A stretch of 64,000 nucleotides of DNA from Lepturacanthus savala (taxonomy: Eukaryota > Chordata > Actinopteri > Scombriformes > Trichiuridae), in the NCBI GenBank assembly GCA_030544235.1, contig JARUPU010000029.1, positions 124,001-188,000 on the forward strand, written 5' to 3'. Position 1 is the first letter of the stretch. Every line of letters begins with the position of its first letter. The translations under genes and the position numbers were made by a program. The notes under the pieces were generated by a model. That model ran no database searches. It was not told the origin of the DNA and saw only the letters and a program-made list of their open reading frames with translations. This document shows positions 12,801-27,000 of the stretch, in pieces.

Positions 12801-15800
12801 AAACTACCAGGTATATCCCTCCTAGTGATTTTAAAGGTGCTGCAGCTCCGAAACCGAAAATCATATTGAAATTGAACCAATTCCTACACCCCCCAGTTAA
12901 GAATTTAGGGTTAGGGTTAGGGTTAGGGTTAGACTAGGGTTAGGGTTAGGCTCAGCGTTGGGGTATAGGGAACGAAACTACCAGGTATATCCCTCCCAGT
13001 GATTTTAAAGGTGCTGCAGCTCCAAAACCGAAAATCATATCAAAATTGAACCAATTCCTACACCCCCCAATTAAGAATTTAGGGTTAGGGTTAGGGTTAG
13101 GCTCAGCGTTGGGGTATAGGGATCGAAACTACCAGGTATATCCCTCCCAGTGATTTTAAAGGTGCTGTAGCTCCGAAACCGAAAATCATATCGAAATTGA
13201 ACCAATTCCTACACCCCCCAGTTAAGAATTTAGGGTTAGGGTTAGGGTTAGACTAGGGTTAGGATTAGGCTCAGCTTAAGGGTATAGAGAACGAAACTAC
13301 CAGGTATATCCCTCCCAGTGATTTTAAAGGTGCTGCAGCTCCAAAACCGAAAATCATATCGAAATTGAACGAATTCCTACACCCCCCAGTTAAGAATTTA
13401 GGGTTAGGGTTAGGGTTAGGGTTAGACTAGGGTTAGGGTTAGGCTCAGCGTTGGGGTATAGGGAACGAAACTACCAGGTATATCCCTCCCAGTGATTTTA
13501 AAGGTGCTGCAGCTCCGAAACCGAAAATCATATCGAAATTGAACCAATTCCTACACCCCCCAGTTAAGAATTTAGGGTTAGGGTTAGGGTTAGACTAGGG
13601 TTAGGGTTAGGCTCAGCGTTGGGGTATAGGGAACGAAACTACCAGATATATCCCTCCCAGTGATTTTAAAGGTGCTGCAGCTCCGAAACCGAAGATCATA
13701 TCGAAATTGAACCAATTCCTACACCCCCCAGTTAAGAATTTAGGGTTAGGGTTAGGGTTAGACTAGGGTTAGGGTTAGGCTCAGCTTTAGGGTATAGAGA
13801 ACGAAACTACCAGGTATATCCCTCCTAGTGATTTTAAAGGTGCTGCAGCTCCGAAACCGAAAATCATATTGAAATTGAACCAATTCCTACACCCCCCAGT
13901 TAAGAATTTAGGGTTAGGGTTAGGGTTAGGGTTAGACTAGGGTTAGGGTTAGGCTCAGCGTTGGGGTATAGGGAACGAAACTACCAGGTATATCCCTCCC
14001 AGTGATTTTAAAGGTGCTGCAGCTCCAAAACCGAAAATCATATCAAAATTGAACCAATTCCTACACCCCCCAATTAAGAATTTAGGGTTAGGGTTAGGGT
14101 TAGGGTTAGGCTCAGCGTTGGGGTATAGGGATCGAAACTACCAGGTATATCCCTCCCAGTGATTTTAAAGGTGCTGCAGCTCCAAAACCGAAAATCATAT
14201 CGAAATTGAACCAATTCCTACACCCCCCAGTTAAGAATTTAGGGTTAGGGTTAGGGTTAGGGTTAGGGTTAGACTAGGGTTAGGGTTAGGCTCAGCTTTA
14301 GGGTATAGAGAACGAAACTACCAGGTATATCCCTCCCAGTGATTTTAAAGGTGCTGAAACTCCAAAACCGAAAATCATATAGAAATTGAACCAATTCCTA
14401 CACCCCCCAGTTAAGAATTTAGGGTTAGGGTTAGTCTAGGGTTAGGGTTAGGCTCAGCGTTGGGGTATAGGGAACGAAACTACCAGGTATATCCCTCCCA
14501 GTGATTTTAAAGGTGCTGCAGCTCCGAAACCGAAAATCATATCGAAATTGAACCAATTCCTACATCCCCCTGTTAAGAATTTAGGGTTAGGGTTAGGGTT
14601 AGGGTTAGACTAGGGTTAGGGTTAGGCTCAGCTTTAGCGTATAGAGAACGAAACTACCAGGTATATCCCTCCCAGTGATTTTAAAGGTGCTGAAGCTCCA
14701 AAACCGAAAATCATATAGAAATTGAACCAATTCCTACACCCCCCAGTTAAGAATTTAGGGTTAGGGTTAGGGTTAGACTAGGGTTAGGGTTAGGCTCAGC
14801 TTTAGGGTATAGAGAACGAAACTACCAGGTATATCCCTCCCAGTGATTTTAAAGGTGCTGCAGCTCCGAAACCGAAAATCATATTGAAATTGAACCAATT
14901 CCTACACCCCCCAGTTAAGAATTTAGGGTTAGGGTTAGTCTAGGGTTAGGGTTAGGCTCAGCGTTGGGGTATAGGGAACGAAACTACCAGGTATATCCCT
15001 CCCAGTGATTTTAAAGGTGCTGCAGCTCCGAAACCGAAAATCATATCGAAATTGAACCAATTCCTACATCCCCCAGTTAAGAATTTAGGGTTAGGGTTAG
15101 GGTTAGGGTTAGGGTTAGACTAGGGTTATGGTTAGGCTCAGCTTTAGCGTATAGAGAACGAAACTACCAGGTATATCCCTCCCAGTGATTTTAAAGGTGC
15201 TGAAGCTCCAAAACCGAAAATCATATAGAAATTGAACCAATTCCTACACCCCCCAGTTAAGAATTTAGGGTTAGGGTTAGGTTTAGACTAGGGTTAGGGT
15301 TAGGCTCAGCTTTAGGGTATAGAGAACGAAACTACCAGGTATATCCCTCCCAGTGATTTTAAAGGTGCTGCAGCTCCGAAACCGAAAATCATATTGAAAT
15401 TGAACCAATTCCTACACCCCCCAGTTAAGAATTTAGGGTTAGGGTTAGGGTTAGACTAGGGTTAGGGTTAGGCTCAGCGTTGGGGTATAGGGAACGAAAC
15501 TACCAGGTATATCCCTCCCAGTGATTTTAAAGGTGCTGCAGCTCCGAAACCGAAAATCATATCGAAATTGAACCAATTCCTACATCCCCCAGTTAAGAAT
15601 TTAGGGTTAGGGTTAGGGTTAGGGTTAGGGTTAGGGTTAGACTAGGGTTATGGTTAGGCTCAGCTTTAGCGTATAGAGAACGAAACTACCAGGTATATCC
15701 CTCCCAGTGATTTTAAAGGTGCTGAAGCTCCAAAACCGAAAATCATATAGAAATTGAACCAATTCCTACACCCCCCAGTTAAGAATTTAGGGTTAGGGTT

Positions 15801-18373
15801 AGGTTTAGACTAGGGTTAGGGTTAGGCTCAGCTTTAGGGTATAGAGAACGAAACTACCAGGTATATCCCTCCCAGTGATTTTAAAGGTGCTGCAGCTCCG
15901 AAACCGAAAATCATATTGAAATTGAACCAATTCCTACACCCCCCAGTTAAGAATTTAGGGTTAGGGTTAGGGTTAGACTAGGGTTAGGGTTAGGCTCAGC
16001 GTTGGGGTATAGGGAACGAAACTACCAGGTATATCCCTCCCAGTGATTTTAAAGGTGCTGCAGCTCCGAAACCGAAAATCATATCGAAATTGAACCAATT
16101 CCTACACCCCCCAGTTAAGAATTTAGGGTTAGGGTTAGGGTTAGACTAGGGTTAGGGTTAGGTTCAGCGTTGGGGTATAGGGAACGAAACTACCAGGTAT
16201 ATCCCTCCCAGTGATTTTAAAGGTGCTGCAGCTGCAAAACCGAAAATCATATAGAAATTGAACGAATTCCTACACAACCCAGTTAAGAATTTAGGGTTAG
16301 GGTTAGACTAGGGTTAGGGTTAGGCTCAGCGTTGGGGTATAGGGAACGAAACTACCAGGTATATCCCTCCCAGTGATTTTAAAGGTGCTGCAGCTCCAAA
16401 ACCGAAAATCATATCGAAATTGAACCAATTCCTACACCCCCCAGTTAAGAATTTAGGGTTAGGTTTAGGGTTAGGGTTAGACTAGGGTTAGGGTTAGGCT
16501 CAGCGTTGGGGTATAGGGAACGAAACTACCAGGTATATCCCTCCCAGTGATTTTAAAGATGCTGCAGCTCCGAAACAGAAAATCATATCGAAATTGAACC
16601 AATTCCTACACCCCGCAGTTAAGAATTTAGGGTTAGGGTTAGGGTTAAGGTTAGACTAGGGTTAGGGTTAGGCTCAGCTTTAGGGTATAGAGAACGAAAC
16701 TACCAGGTATATCCCTCCCAGTGATTCTAAAGGTGCTGCAGCTCCAAAACCAAAAATCATATAGAAATTGAACCAATTCCTACACCCCCAGTTAAGAATT
16801 TAGGGTTAGGGTTAGGGTTAGGGTTAGACTAGGGTTAGGGTTAGGCTCAGCTTTAGCGTATAGAGAATGAAACTACCAGGTATATCCCTCCCAGTGATTT
16901 TAAAGGTGCTGCAGCTCCAAAACCGAAAATCATATCGAAATTGAACCAATTCCTACACCCCCCAGTTAAGAATTTAGGGTTAGGGTTAGGGTTAGACTAG
17001 GGTTAGGGTTAGGCTCAGCTTTAGGGTATAGAGAACGAAACTACCAGGTATATCCCTCCTAGTGATTTTAAAGGTGCTGCAGCTCCGAAACCGAAAATCA
17101 TATTGAAATTGAACCAATTCCTACACCCCCCAGTTAAGAATTTAGGGTTAGGGTTAGGGTTAGGGTTAGACTAGGGTTAGGGTTAGGCTCAGCGTTGGGG
17201 TATAGGGAACGAAACTACCAGGTATATCCCTCCCAGTGATTTTAAAGGTGCTGCAGCTCCAAAACCGAAAATCATATCAAAATTGAACCAATTCCTACAC
17301 CCCCCAATTAAGAATTTAGGGTTAGGGTTAGGGTTAGGCTCAGCGTTGGGGTATAGGGATCGAAACTACCAGGTATATCCCTCCCAGTGATTTTAAAGGT
17401 GCTGTAGCTCCGAAACCGAAAATCATATCGAAATTGAACCAATTCCTACACCCCCCAGTTAAGAATTTAGGGTTAGGGTTAGGGTTAGACTAGGGTTAGG
17501 ATTAGGCTCAGCTTAAGGGTATAGAGAACGAAACTACCAGGTATATCCCTCCCAGTGATTTTAAAGGTGCTGCAGCTCCAAAACCGAAAATCATATCGAA
17601 ATTGAACGAATTCCTACACCCCCCAGTTAAGAATTTAGGGTTAGGGTTAGGGTTAGGGTTAGACTAGGGTTAGGGTTAGGCTCAGCGTTGGGGTATAGGG
17701 AACGAAACTACCAGGTATATCCCTCCCAGTGATTTTAAAGGTGCTGCAGCTCCGAAACCGAAAATCATATCGAAATTGAACCAATTCCTACACCCCCCAG
17801 TTAAGAATTTAGGGTTAGGGTTAGGGTTAGACTAGGGTTAGGGTTAGGCTCAGCGTTGGGGTATAGGGAACGAAACTACCAGATATATCCCTCCCAGTGA
17901 TTTTAAAGGTGCTGCAGCTCCGAAACCGAAGATCATATCGAAATTGAACCAATTCCTACACCCCCCAGTTAAGAATTTAGGGTTAGGGTTAGGGTTAGAC
18001 TAGGGTTAGGGTTAGGCTCAGCTTTAGGGTATAGAGAACGAAACTACCAGGTATATCCCTCCTAGTGATTTTAAAGGTGCTGCAGCTCCGAAACCGAAAA
18101 TCATATTGAAATTGAACCAATTCCTACACCCCCCAGTTAAGAATTTAGGGTTAGGGTTAGGGTTAGGGTTAGACTAGGGTTAGGGTTAGGCTCAGCGTTG
18201 GGGTATAGGGAACGAAACTACCAGGTATATCCCTCCCAGTGATTTTAAAGGTGCTGCAGCTCCAAAACCGAAAATCATATCAAAATTGAACCAATTCCTA
18301 CACCCCCCAATTAAGAATTTAGGGTTAGGGTTAGGGTTAGGGTTAGGCTCAGCGTTGGGGTATAGGGATCGAA
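9900..18373 (+). repeat. Tandem 4,237-bp higher-order repeat, two copies
   Basis: A multi-monomer block of 4,237 bp is repeated head to tail, approximately 9,900-14,136 and 14,137-18,373. The offset is the same at three independent markers: GTCTAGGG at 10,197 and 14,434, the six-hexamer GGGTTATGG monomer starting near 11,341 and 15,578, and the private ACACAACCCAGTTAAG monomer near 12,001 and 16,238. Rare monomer variants keep the same order in both copies, so the whole block was duplicated recently. Confidence 0.9.
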
Positions 18374-20963
18374 ACTACCAGGTATATCCCTCCCAGTGAT
18401 TTTAAAGGTGCTGTAGCTCCGAAACCGAAAATCATATCGAAATTGAACCAATTCCTACACCCCCCAGTTAAGAATTTAGGGTTAGGGTTAGGGTTAGACT
18501 AGGGTTAGGATTAGGCTCAGCTTAAGGGTATAGAGAACGAAACTACCAGGTATATCCCTCCCAGTGATTTTAAAGGTGCTGCAGCTCCAAAACCGAAAAT
18601 CATATCGAAATTGAACGAATTCCTACACCCCCCAGTTAAGAATTTAGGGTTAGGGTTAGGGTTAGACTAGGGTTAGGGTTAGGCTCAGCGTTGGGGTATA
18701 GGGAACGAAACTACCAGGTATATCCCTCCCAGTGATTTTAAAGGTGCTGCAGCTCCGAAACCGAAAATCATATCGAAATTGAACCAATTCCTACACCCCC
18801 CAGTTAAGAATTTAGGGTTAGGGTTAGGGTTAGACTAGAGTTAGGGTTAGGCTCAGCGTTAGGGTATAGGGAACGAAACTACCAGGTATATCCCTCCCAG
18901 TGATTTTAAAGGTGCTGCAGCTCCGAAACCGAAAATCATATCGAAATTGAACCAATTCCTACATCCCCCAGTTAAGAATTTAGGGTTAGGGTTAGGGTTA
19001 GACTAGGGTTAGGGTTAGGCTCAGCTTTAGGGTATAGAGAACGAAACTACCAGGTATATCCCTCCCAGTGATTTTAAAGGTGCTGAAGCTCCAAAACTGA
19101 AAATCATATAGAAGTTGAACCAATTCCTACACCCCCCAGTTAAGAATTTAGGGTTAGGGTTAGGGTTAGGGTTAAGGTTAGACTAGGGTTAGGGTTAGGC
19201 TCAGCGTTGGGGTATAGGGATCTAAACTACCAGGTATATCTCTCCCAGTGATTTTAAAGGTGCTGTAGCTCCGAAACCAAAAATCATATCGAAATTGAAC
19301 CAATTCCTACACCCCCCAGTTAAGAATTTAGGGTTAGGGTTAGGGTTAGGGTTAGACTAGGGTTAGGGTTAGGTTCAGCGTTGGGGTATAGGAAACGAAA
19401 CTACCAGGTATATCCCTCCCAGTGATTTTAAAGGTGCTGCAGCTGCAAAACCGAAAATCATATAGAAATTGAACGAATTCCTACACAACCCAGTTAAGAA
19501 TTTAGGGTTAGGGTTAGACTAGGGTTAGGGTTAGGCTCAGCGTTGGGGTATAGGGAACGAAACTACCAGGTATATCCCTCCCAGTGATTTTAAAGGTGCT
19601 GCAGCTCCGAAACAGAAAATCATATCGAAATTGAACCAATTCCTACACCCCGCAGTTAAGAATTTAGGGTTAGGGTTAGGGTTAAGGTTAGACTAGGTTT
19701 AGGGTTAGGCTCAGCTTTAGGGTATAGAGAACGAAACTACCAGGTATATCCCTCCCAGTGATTTTAAAGGTGCTGCAGCTCCAAAACCGAAAATCATATC
19801 AAAATTGAACCAATTCCTACACCCCCAATTAAGAATTTAGGGTTAGGGTTAGGGTTAGGGTTAGGCTCAGCGTTGGGGTATAGGGATCGAAACTACCAGG
19901 TATATCCCTCCCAGTGATTTTAAAGGTGCTGTAGCTCCGAAACCGAAAATCATATCGAAATTGAACCAATTCCTACACCCCCCCAGTTAAGAATTTAGGG
20001 TTAGGGTTAGGGTTAGACTAGGGTTAGGGTTAGGCTCAGCTTAAGGGTATAGGGAACGAAACTACCAGGTATATCCCTCCCAGTGATTTTAAAGGTGCTG
20101 CAGCTCCGAAACCGAAAATCATATCGAAATTGAACCAATTCCTACATCCCCCAGTTAAGAATTTAGGGTTAGGGTTAGGGTTAGACTAGGGTTAGGGTTA
20201 GGCTCAGCTTTAGGGTATAGAGAACGAAACTACCAGGTATATCCCTCCCAGTGATTTTAAAGGTGCTGCAGCTCCAAAACCGAAAATCATATAGAAATTG
20301 AACCAATTCCTCCACCCCCCAGTTAAGAATTTAGGGTTAGGTTTAGGGTTAGGGTTAGACTAGGGTTAGGGTTAGGCTCAGCGTTGGGGTATAGGGAACG
20401 AAACTACCAGGTATATCCCTCCCAGTGATTTTAAAGATGCTGCAGCTCCGAAACAGAAAATCATATCGAAATTGAACCAATTCCTACACCCCGCAGTTAA
20501 GAATTTAGGGTTAGGGTTAGGGTTAGGGTTAAGGTTAGACTAGGGTTAGGGTTAGGCTCAGCGTTGGGGTATAGGGATCTAAACTACCAGGTATATCTCT
20601 CCCAGTGATTTTAAAGGTGCTGTAGCTCCGAAACCAAAAATCATATCGAAATTGAACCAATTCCTACACCCCCCAGTTAAGAATTTAGGGTTAGGGTTAG
20701 GGTTAGACTAGGGTTAGGGTTAGGTTCAGCGTTGGGGTATAGGGAACGAAACTACCAGGTATATCCCTCCCAGTGATTTTAAAGGTGCTGCAGCTGCAAA
20801 ACCGAAAATCATATAGAAATTGAACGAATTCCTACACAACCCAGTTAAGAATTTAGGGTTAGGGTTAGACTAGGGTTAGGGTTAGGCTCAGCGTTGGGGT
20901 ATAGGGAACGAAACTACCAGGTATATCCCTCCCAGTGATTTTAAAGGTGCTGCAGCTCCAAAA

Positions 20964-21011
20964 CCCTAACCCTAGTCTAACCCTAGGGTTAGGGTTAGAC
21001 TAGGGTTAGGG
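20964..21011. repeat. Inverted telomeric junction in the satellite
   Basis: Perfect 20-bp arms, CCCTAACCCTAGTCTAACCC (20964-20983) and its reverse complement (20992-21011), with an 8-nt spacer TAGGGTTA. It is the only place I noticed in the array where the C-rich telomere strand appears on the plus strand. It replaces the middle of a monomer: the AAAACCGAAAATC block is cut off after AAAACC. The following monomer returns to the normal orientation, so only about 22 bp are inverted. Confidence 0.92.
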
Positions 21012-24000
21012 TTAGGCTCAGCTTTAGGGTATAGAGAACGAAACTACCAGGTATATCCCTCCTAGTGATTTTAAAGGTGCTGCAGCTCCGAAACCGAAAA
21101 TCATATTGAAATTGAACCAATTCCTACACCCCCCAGTTAAGAATTTAGGGTTAGGGTTAGGGTTAGGGTTAGACTAGGGTTAGGGTTAGGCTCAGCGTTG
21201 GGGTATAGGGAACGAAACTACCAGGTATATCCCTCCCAGTGATTTTAAAGGTGCTGCAGCTCCAAAACCGAAAATCATATCAAAATTGAACCAATTCCTA
21301 CACCCCCCAATTAAGAATTTAGGGTTAGGGTTAGGGTTAGGGTTAGGCTCAGCGTTGGGGTATAGGGATCGAAACTACCAGGTATATCCCTCCCAGTGAT
21401 TTTAAAGGTGCTGTAGCTCCGAAAACGAAAATCATATCGAAATTGAACCAATTCCTACACCCCCCAGTTAAGAATTTAGGGTTAGGGTTAGACTAGGGTT
21501 AGGATTAGGCTCAGCTTAAGGGTATAGAGAACGAAACTACCAGGTATATCCCTCCCAGTGATTTTAAAGGTGCTGCAGCTCCAAAACCGAAAATCATATC
21601 GAAATTGAACGAATTCCTACACCCCCCAGTTAAGAATTTAGGGTTAGGGTTAGGGTTAGACTAGGGTTAGGGTTAGGCTCAGCGTTGGGGTATAGGGAAC
21701 GAAACTACCAGGTATATCCCTCCCAGTGATTTTAAAGGTGCTGCAGCTCCGAAACCGAAAATCATATCGAAATTGAACCAATTCCTACACCCCCCAGTTA
21801 AGAATTTAGGGTTAGGGTTAGGGTTAGACTAGGGTTAGGGTTAGGCTCAGCGTTGGGGTATAGGGAACGAAACTACCAGATATATCCCTCCCAGTGATTT
21901 TAAAGGTGCTGCAGCTCCGAAACCGAAGATCATATCGAAATTGAACCAATTCCTACACCCCCCAGTTAAGAATTTAGGGTTAGGGTTAGGGTTAGACTAG
22001 AGTTAGGGTTAGGCTCAGCGTTAGGGTATAGGGAACGAAACTACCAGGTATATCCCTCCCAGTGATTTTAAAGGTGCTGCAGCTCCGAAACCGAAAATCA
22101 TATCGAAATTGAACCAATTCCTACATCCCCCAGTTAAGAATTTAGGGTTAGGGTTAGGGTTAGGGTTAGACTAGGGTTAGGGTTAGGCTCAGCTTTAGGG
22201 TATAGAGAACGAAACTACCAGGTATATCCCTCCCAGTGATTTTAAAGGTGCTGAAGCTCCAAAACTGAAAATCATATAGAAGTTGAACCAATTCCTACAC
22301 CCCCCAGTTAAGAATTTAGGGTTAGGGTTAGGGTTAGACTAGGGTTAGGGTTAGGCTCAGCTTTAGGGTATAGAGAACGAAACTACCAGGTATATCCCTC
22401 CCAGTGATTTTAAAGGTGCTGCAGCTCCGAAACCGAAAATCATATCGAAATTGAACCAATTCCTACATCCCCCAGTTAAGAATTTAGGGTTAGGGTTAGG
22501 GTTAGGGTTAGACTAGGGTTAGGGTTAGGCTCAGCTTTAGGGTATAGAGAACGAAACTACCAGGTATATCCCTCCCAGTGATTTTAAAGGTGCTGAAGCT
22601 CCAAAACTGAAAATCATATAGAAGTTGAACCAATTCCTACACCCCCCAGTTAAGAATTTAGGGTTAGGGTTAGGGTTAGACTAGGGTTAGGGTTAGGCTC
22701 AGCTTTAGGGTATAGAGAACGAAACTACCAGGTATATCCCTCCCAGTGATTTTAAAGGTGCTGCAGCTCCAAAACCGAAAATCATATCGAAATTGAACGA
22801 ATTCCTACACCCCCCAGTTAAGAATTTAGGGTTAGGGTTAGGGTTAGACTAGGGTTAGGGTTAGGCTCAGCGTTGGGGTATAGGGAACGAAACTACCAGG
22901 TATATCCCTCCCAGTGATTTTAAAGGTGCTGCAGCTCCGAAACCGAAAATCATATCGAAATTGAACCAATTCCTACACCCCCCAGTTAAGAATTTAGGGT
23001 TAGGGTTAGGGTTAGGGTTAGACTAGGGTTAGGGTTAGGCTCAGCGTTGGGGTATAGGGAACGAAACTACCAGGTATATCCCTCCCAGTGATTTTAAAGG
23101 TGCTGCAGCTCCGAAACCGAAAATCATATCGAAATTGAACCAATTCCTACACCCCCCAGTTAAGAATTTAGGGTTAGGGTTAGGGTTAGACTAGGGTTAG
23201 GGTTAGGCTCAGCTTTAGGGTATAGAGAACGAAACTACCAGGTATATCCCTCCCAGTGATTTTAAAGGTGCTGCAGCTCCAAAACCGAAAATCATATAGA
23301 AATTGAACCAATTCCTACACCCCCCAGTTAAGAATTTAGGGTTAGGTTTAGGGTTAGGGTTAGACTAGGGTTAGGGTTAGGCTCAGCGTTGGGGTATAGG
23401 GAACGAAACTACCAGGTATATCCCTCCCAGTGATTTTAAAGGTGCTGCAGCTCCAAAACCGAAAATCATATCAAAATTGAACCAATTCCTACACCCCCCA
23501 ATTAAGAATTTAGGGTTAGGGTTAGGGTTAGGGTTAGGCTCAGCGTTGGGGTATAGGGATCGAAACTACCAGGTATATCCCTCCCAGTGATTTTAAAGGT
23601 GCTGTAGCTCCGAAACCGAAAATCATATCGAAATTGAACCAATTCCTACACCTCCCAGTTAAGAATTTAGGGTTAGGGTTAGGGTTAGACTAGGGTTAGG
23701 GTTAGGCTCAGCTTAAGGGTATAGAGAACGAAACTACCAGGTATATCCCTCCCAGTGATTTTAAAGGTGCTGCAGCTCCAAAACCGAAAATCATATCGAA
23801 ATTGAACGAATTCCTACACCCCCCAGTTAAGAATTTAGGGTTAGGGTTAGGGTTAGGGTTAGACTAGGGTTAGGGTTAGGCTCAGCGTTGGGGTATAGGG
23901 AACGAAACTACCAGGTATATCCCTCCCAGTGATTTTAAAGGTGCTGCAGCTCCGAAACCGAAAATCATATCGAAATTGAACCAATTCCTACACCCCCCAG

Positions 24001-27000
24001 TTAAGAATTTAGGGTTAGGGTTAGGGTTAGGGTTAGACTAGGGTTAGGGTTAGGCTCAGCGTTGGGGTATAGGGAACGAAACTACCAAGTATATCCCTCC
24101 CAGTGATTTTAAAGGTGCTGCAGCTCCGAAACCGAAAATCATATCGAAATTGAACCAATTCCTACACCCCCCAGTTAAGAATTTAGGGTTAGGGTTAGGG
24201 TTAGACTAGAGTTAGGGTTAGGCTCAGCGTTAGGGTATAGGGAACGAAACTACCAGGTATATCCCTCCCAGTGATTTTAAAGGTGCTGCAGCTCCGAAAC
24301 CGAAAATCATATCGAAATTGAACCAATTCCTACATCCCCCAGTTAAGAATTTAGGGTTAGGGTTAGGGTTAGGGTTAGACTAGGGTTAGGGTTAGGCTCA
24401 GCTTTAGGGTATAGAGAACGAAACTACCAGGTATATCCCTCCCAGTGATTTTAAAGGTGCTGAAGCTCCAAAACTGAAAATCATATAGAAGTTGAACCAA
24501 TTCCTACACCCCCCAGTTAAGAATTTAGGGTTAGGGTTAGGGTTAGACTAGGGTTAGGCTCAGCTTTAGGGTATAGAGAACGAAACTACCAGGTATATCC
24601 CTCCCAGTGATTTTAAAGGTGCTGCAGCTCCAAAACCGAAAATCATATCGAAATTGAACGAATTCCTACACCCCCCAGTTAAGAATTTAGGGTTGGGGTT
24701 AGGGTTAGACTAGGGTTAGGGTTAGGCTCAGCGTTGGGGTATAGGGAACGAAACTACCAGGTATATCCCTCCCAGTGATTTTAAAGGTGCTGCAGCTCCG
24801 AAACCGAAAATCATATCGAAATTGAACCAATTCCTACACCCCCCAGTTAAGAATTTAGGGTTAGGGTTAGGGTTAGGGTTAGACTAGGGTTAGGGTTAGG
24901 CTCAGCGTTGGGGTATAGGGAACGAAACTACCAGGTATATCCCTCCCAGTGATTTTAAAGGTGCTGCAGCTCCGAAACCGAAAATCATATCGAAATTGAA
25001 CCAATTCCTACACCCCCCAGTTAAGAATTTAGGGTTAGGGTTAGGGTTAGACTAGGGTTAGGGTTAGGCTCAGCTTTAGGGTATAGAGAACGAAACTACC
25101 AGGTATATCCCTCCCAGTGATTTTAAAGGTGCTGCAGCTCCAAAACCGAAAATCATATAGAAATTGAACCAATTCCTACACCCCCCAGTTAAGAATTTAG
25201 GGTTAGGTTTAGGGTTAGGGTTAGACTAGGGTTAGGGTTAGGCTCAGCGTTGGGGTATAGGGAACGAAACTACCAGGTATATCCCTCCCAGTGATTTTAA
25301 AGGTGCTGCAGCTCCAAAACCGAAAATCATATCAAAATTGAACCAATTCCTACACCCCCCAATTAAGAATTTAGGGTTAGGGTTAGGGTTAGGGTTAGGC
25401 TCAGCGTTGGGGTATAGGGATCGAAACTACCAGGTATATCCCTCCCAGTGATTTTAAAGGTGCTGTAGCTCCGAAACCGAAAATCATATCGAAATTGAAC
25501 CAATTCCTACACCCCCCAGTTAAGAATTTAGGGTTAGGGTTAGGGTTAGACTAGGGTTAGGGTTAGGCTCAGCTTAAGGGTATAGAGAACGAAACTACCA
25601 GGTATATCCCTCCCAGTGATTTTAAAGGTGCTGCAGCTCCAAAACCGAAAATCATATCGAAATTGAACGAATTCCTACACCCCCCAGTTAAGAATTTAGG
25701 GTTAGGGTTAGGGTTAGGGTTAGACTAGGGTTAGGGTTAGGCTCAGCGTTGGGGTATAGGGAACGAAACTACCAGGTATATCCCTCCCAGTGATTTTAAA
25801 GGTGCTGCAGCTCCGAAACCGAAAATCATATCGAAATTGAACCAATTCCTACACCCCCCAGTTAAGAATTTAGGGTTAGGGTTAGGGTTAGGGTTAGACT
25901 AGGGTTAGGGTTAGGCTCAGCGTTGGGGTATAGGGAACGAAACTACCAAGTATATCCCTCCCAGTGATTTTAAAGGTGCTGCAGCTCCGAAACCGAAAAT
26001 CATATCGAAATTGAACCAATTCCTACACCCCCCAGTTAAGAATTTAGGGTTAGGGTTAGGGTTAGACTAGAGTTAGGGTTAGGCTCAGCGTTAGGGTATA
26101 GGGAACGAAACTACCAGGTATATCCCTCCCAGTGATTTTAAAGGTGCTGCAGCTCCGAAACCGAAAATCATATCGAAATTGAACCAATTCCTACATCCCC
26201 CAGTTAAGAATTTAGGGTTAGGGTTAGGGTTAGGGTTAGACTAGGGTTAGGGTTAGGCTCAGCTTTAGGGTATAGAGAACGAAACTACCAGGTATATCCC
26301 TCCCAGTGATTTTAAAGGTGCTGCAGCTCCAAAACCGAAAATCATATAGAAATTGAACCAATTCCTCCACCCCCCAGTTAAGAATTTAGGGTTAGGTTTA
26401 GGGTTAGGGTTAGACTAGGGTTAGGGTTAGGCTCAGCGTTGGGGTATAGGGAACGAAACTACCAGGTATATCCCTCCCAGTGATTTTAAAGATGCTGCAG
26501 CTCCGAAACAGAAAATCATATCGAAATTGAACCAATTCCTACACCCCGCAGTTAAGAATTTAGGGTTAGGGTTAGGGTTAGGGTTAAGGTTAGACTAGGG
26601 TTAGGGTTAGGCTCAGCGTTGGGGTATAGGGATCTAAACTACCAGGTATATCTCTCCCAGTGATTTTAAAGGTGCTGTAGCTCCGAAACCAAAAATCATA
26701 TCGAAATTGAACCAATTCCTACACCCCCCAGTTAAGAATTTAGGGTTAGGGTTAGGGTTAGGGCTAGACTAGGGTTAGGGTTAGGTTCAGCGTTGGGGTA
26801 TAGGGAACGAAACTACCAGGTATATCCCTCCCAGTGATTTTAAAGGTGCTGCAGCTGCAAAACCGAAAATCATATAGAAATTGAACGAATTCCTACACAA
26901 CCCAGTTAAGAATTTAGGGTTAGGGTTAGACTAGGGTTAGGGTTAGGCTCAGCGTTGGGGTATAGGGAACGAAACTACCAGGTATATCCCTCCCAGTGAT

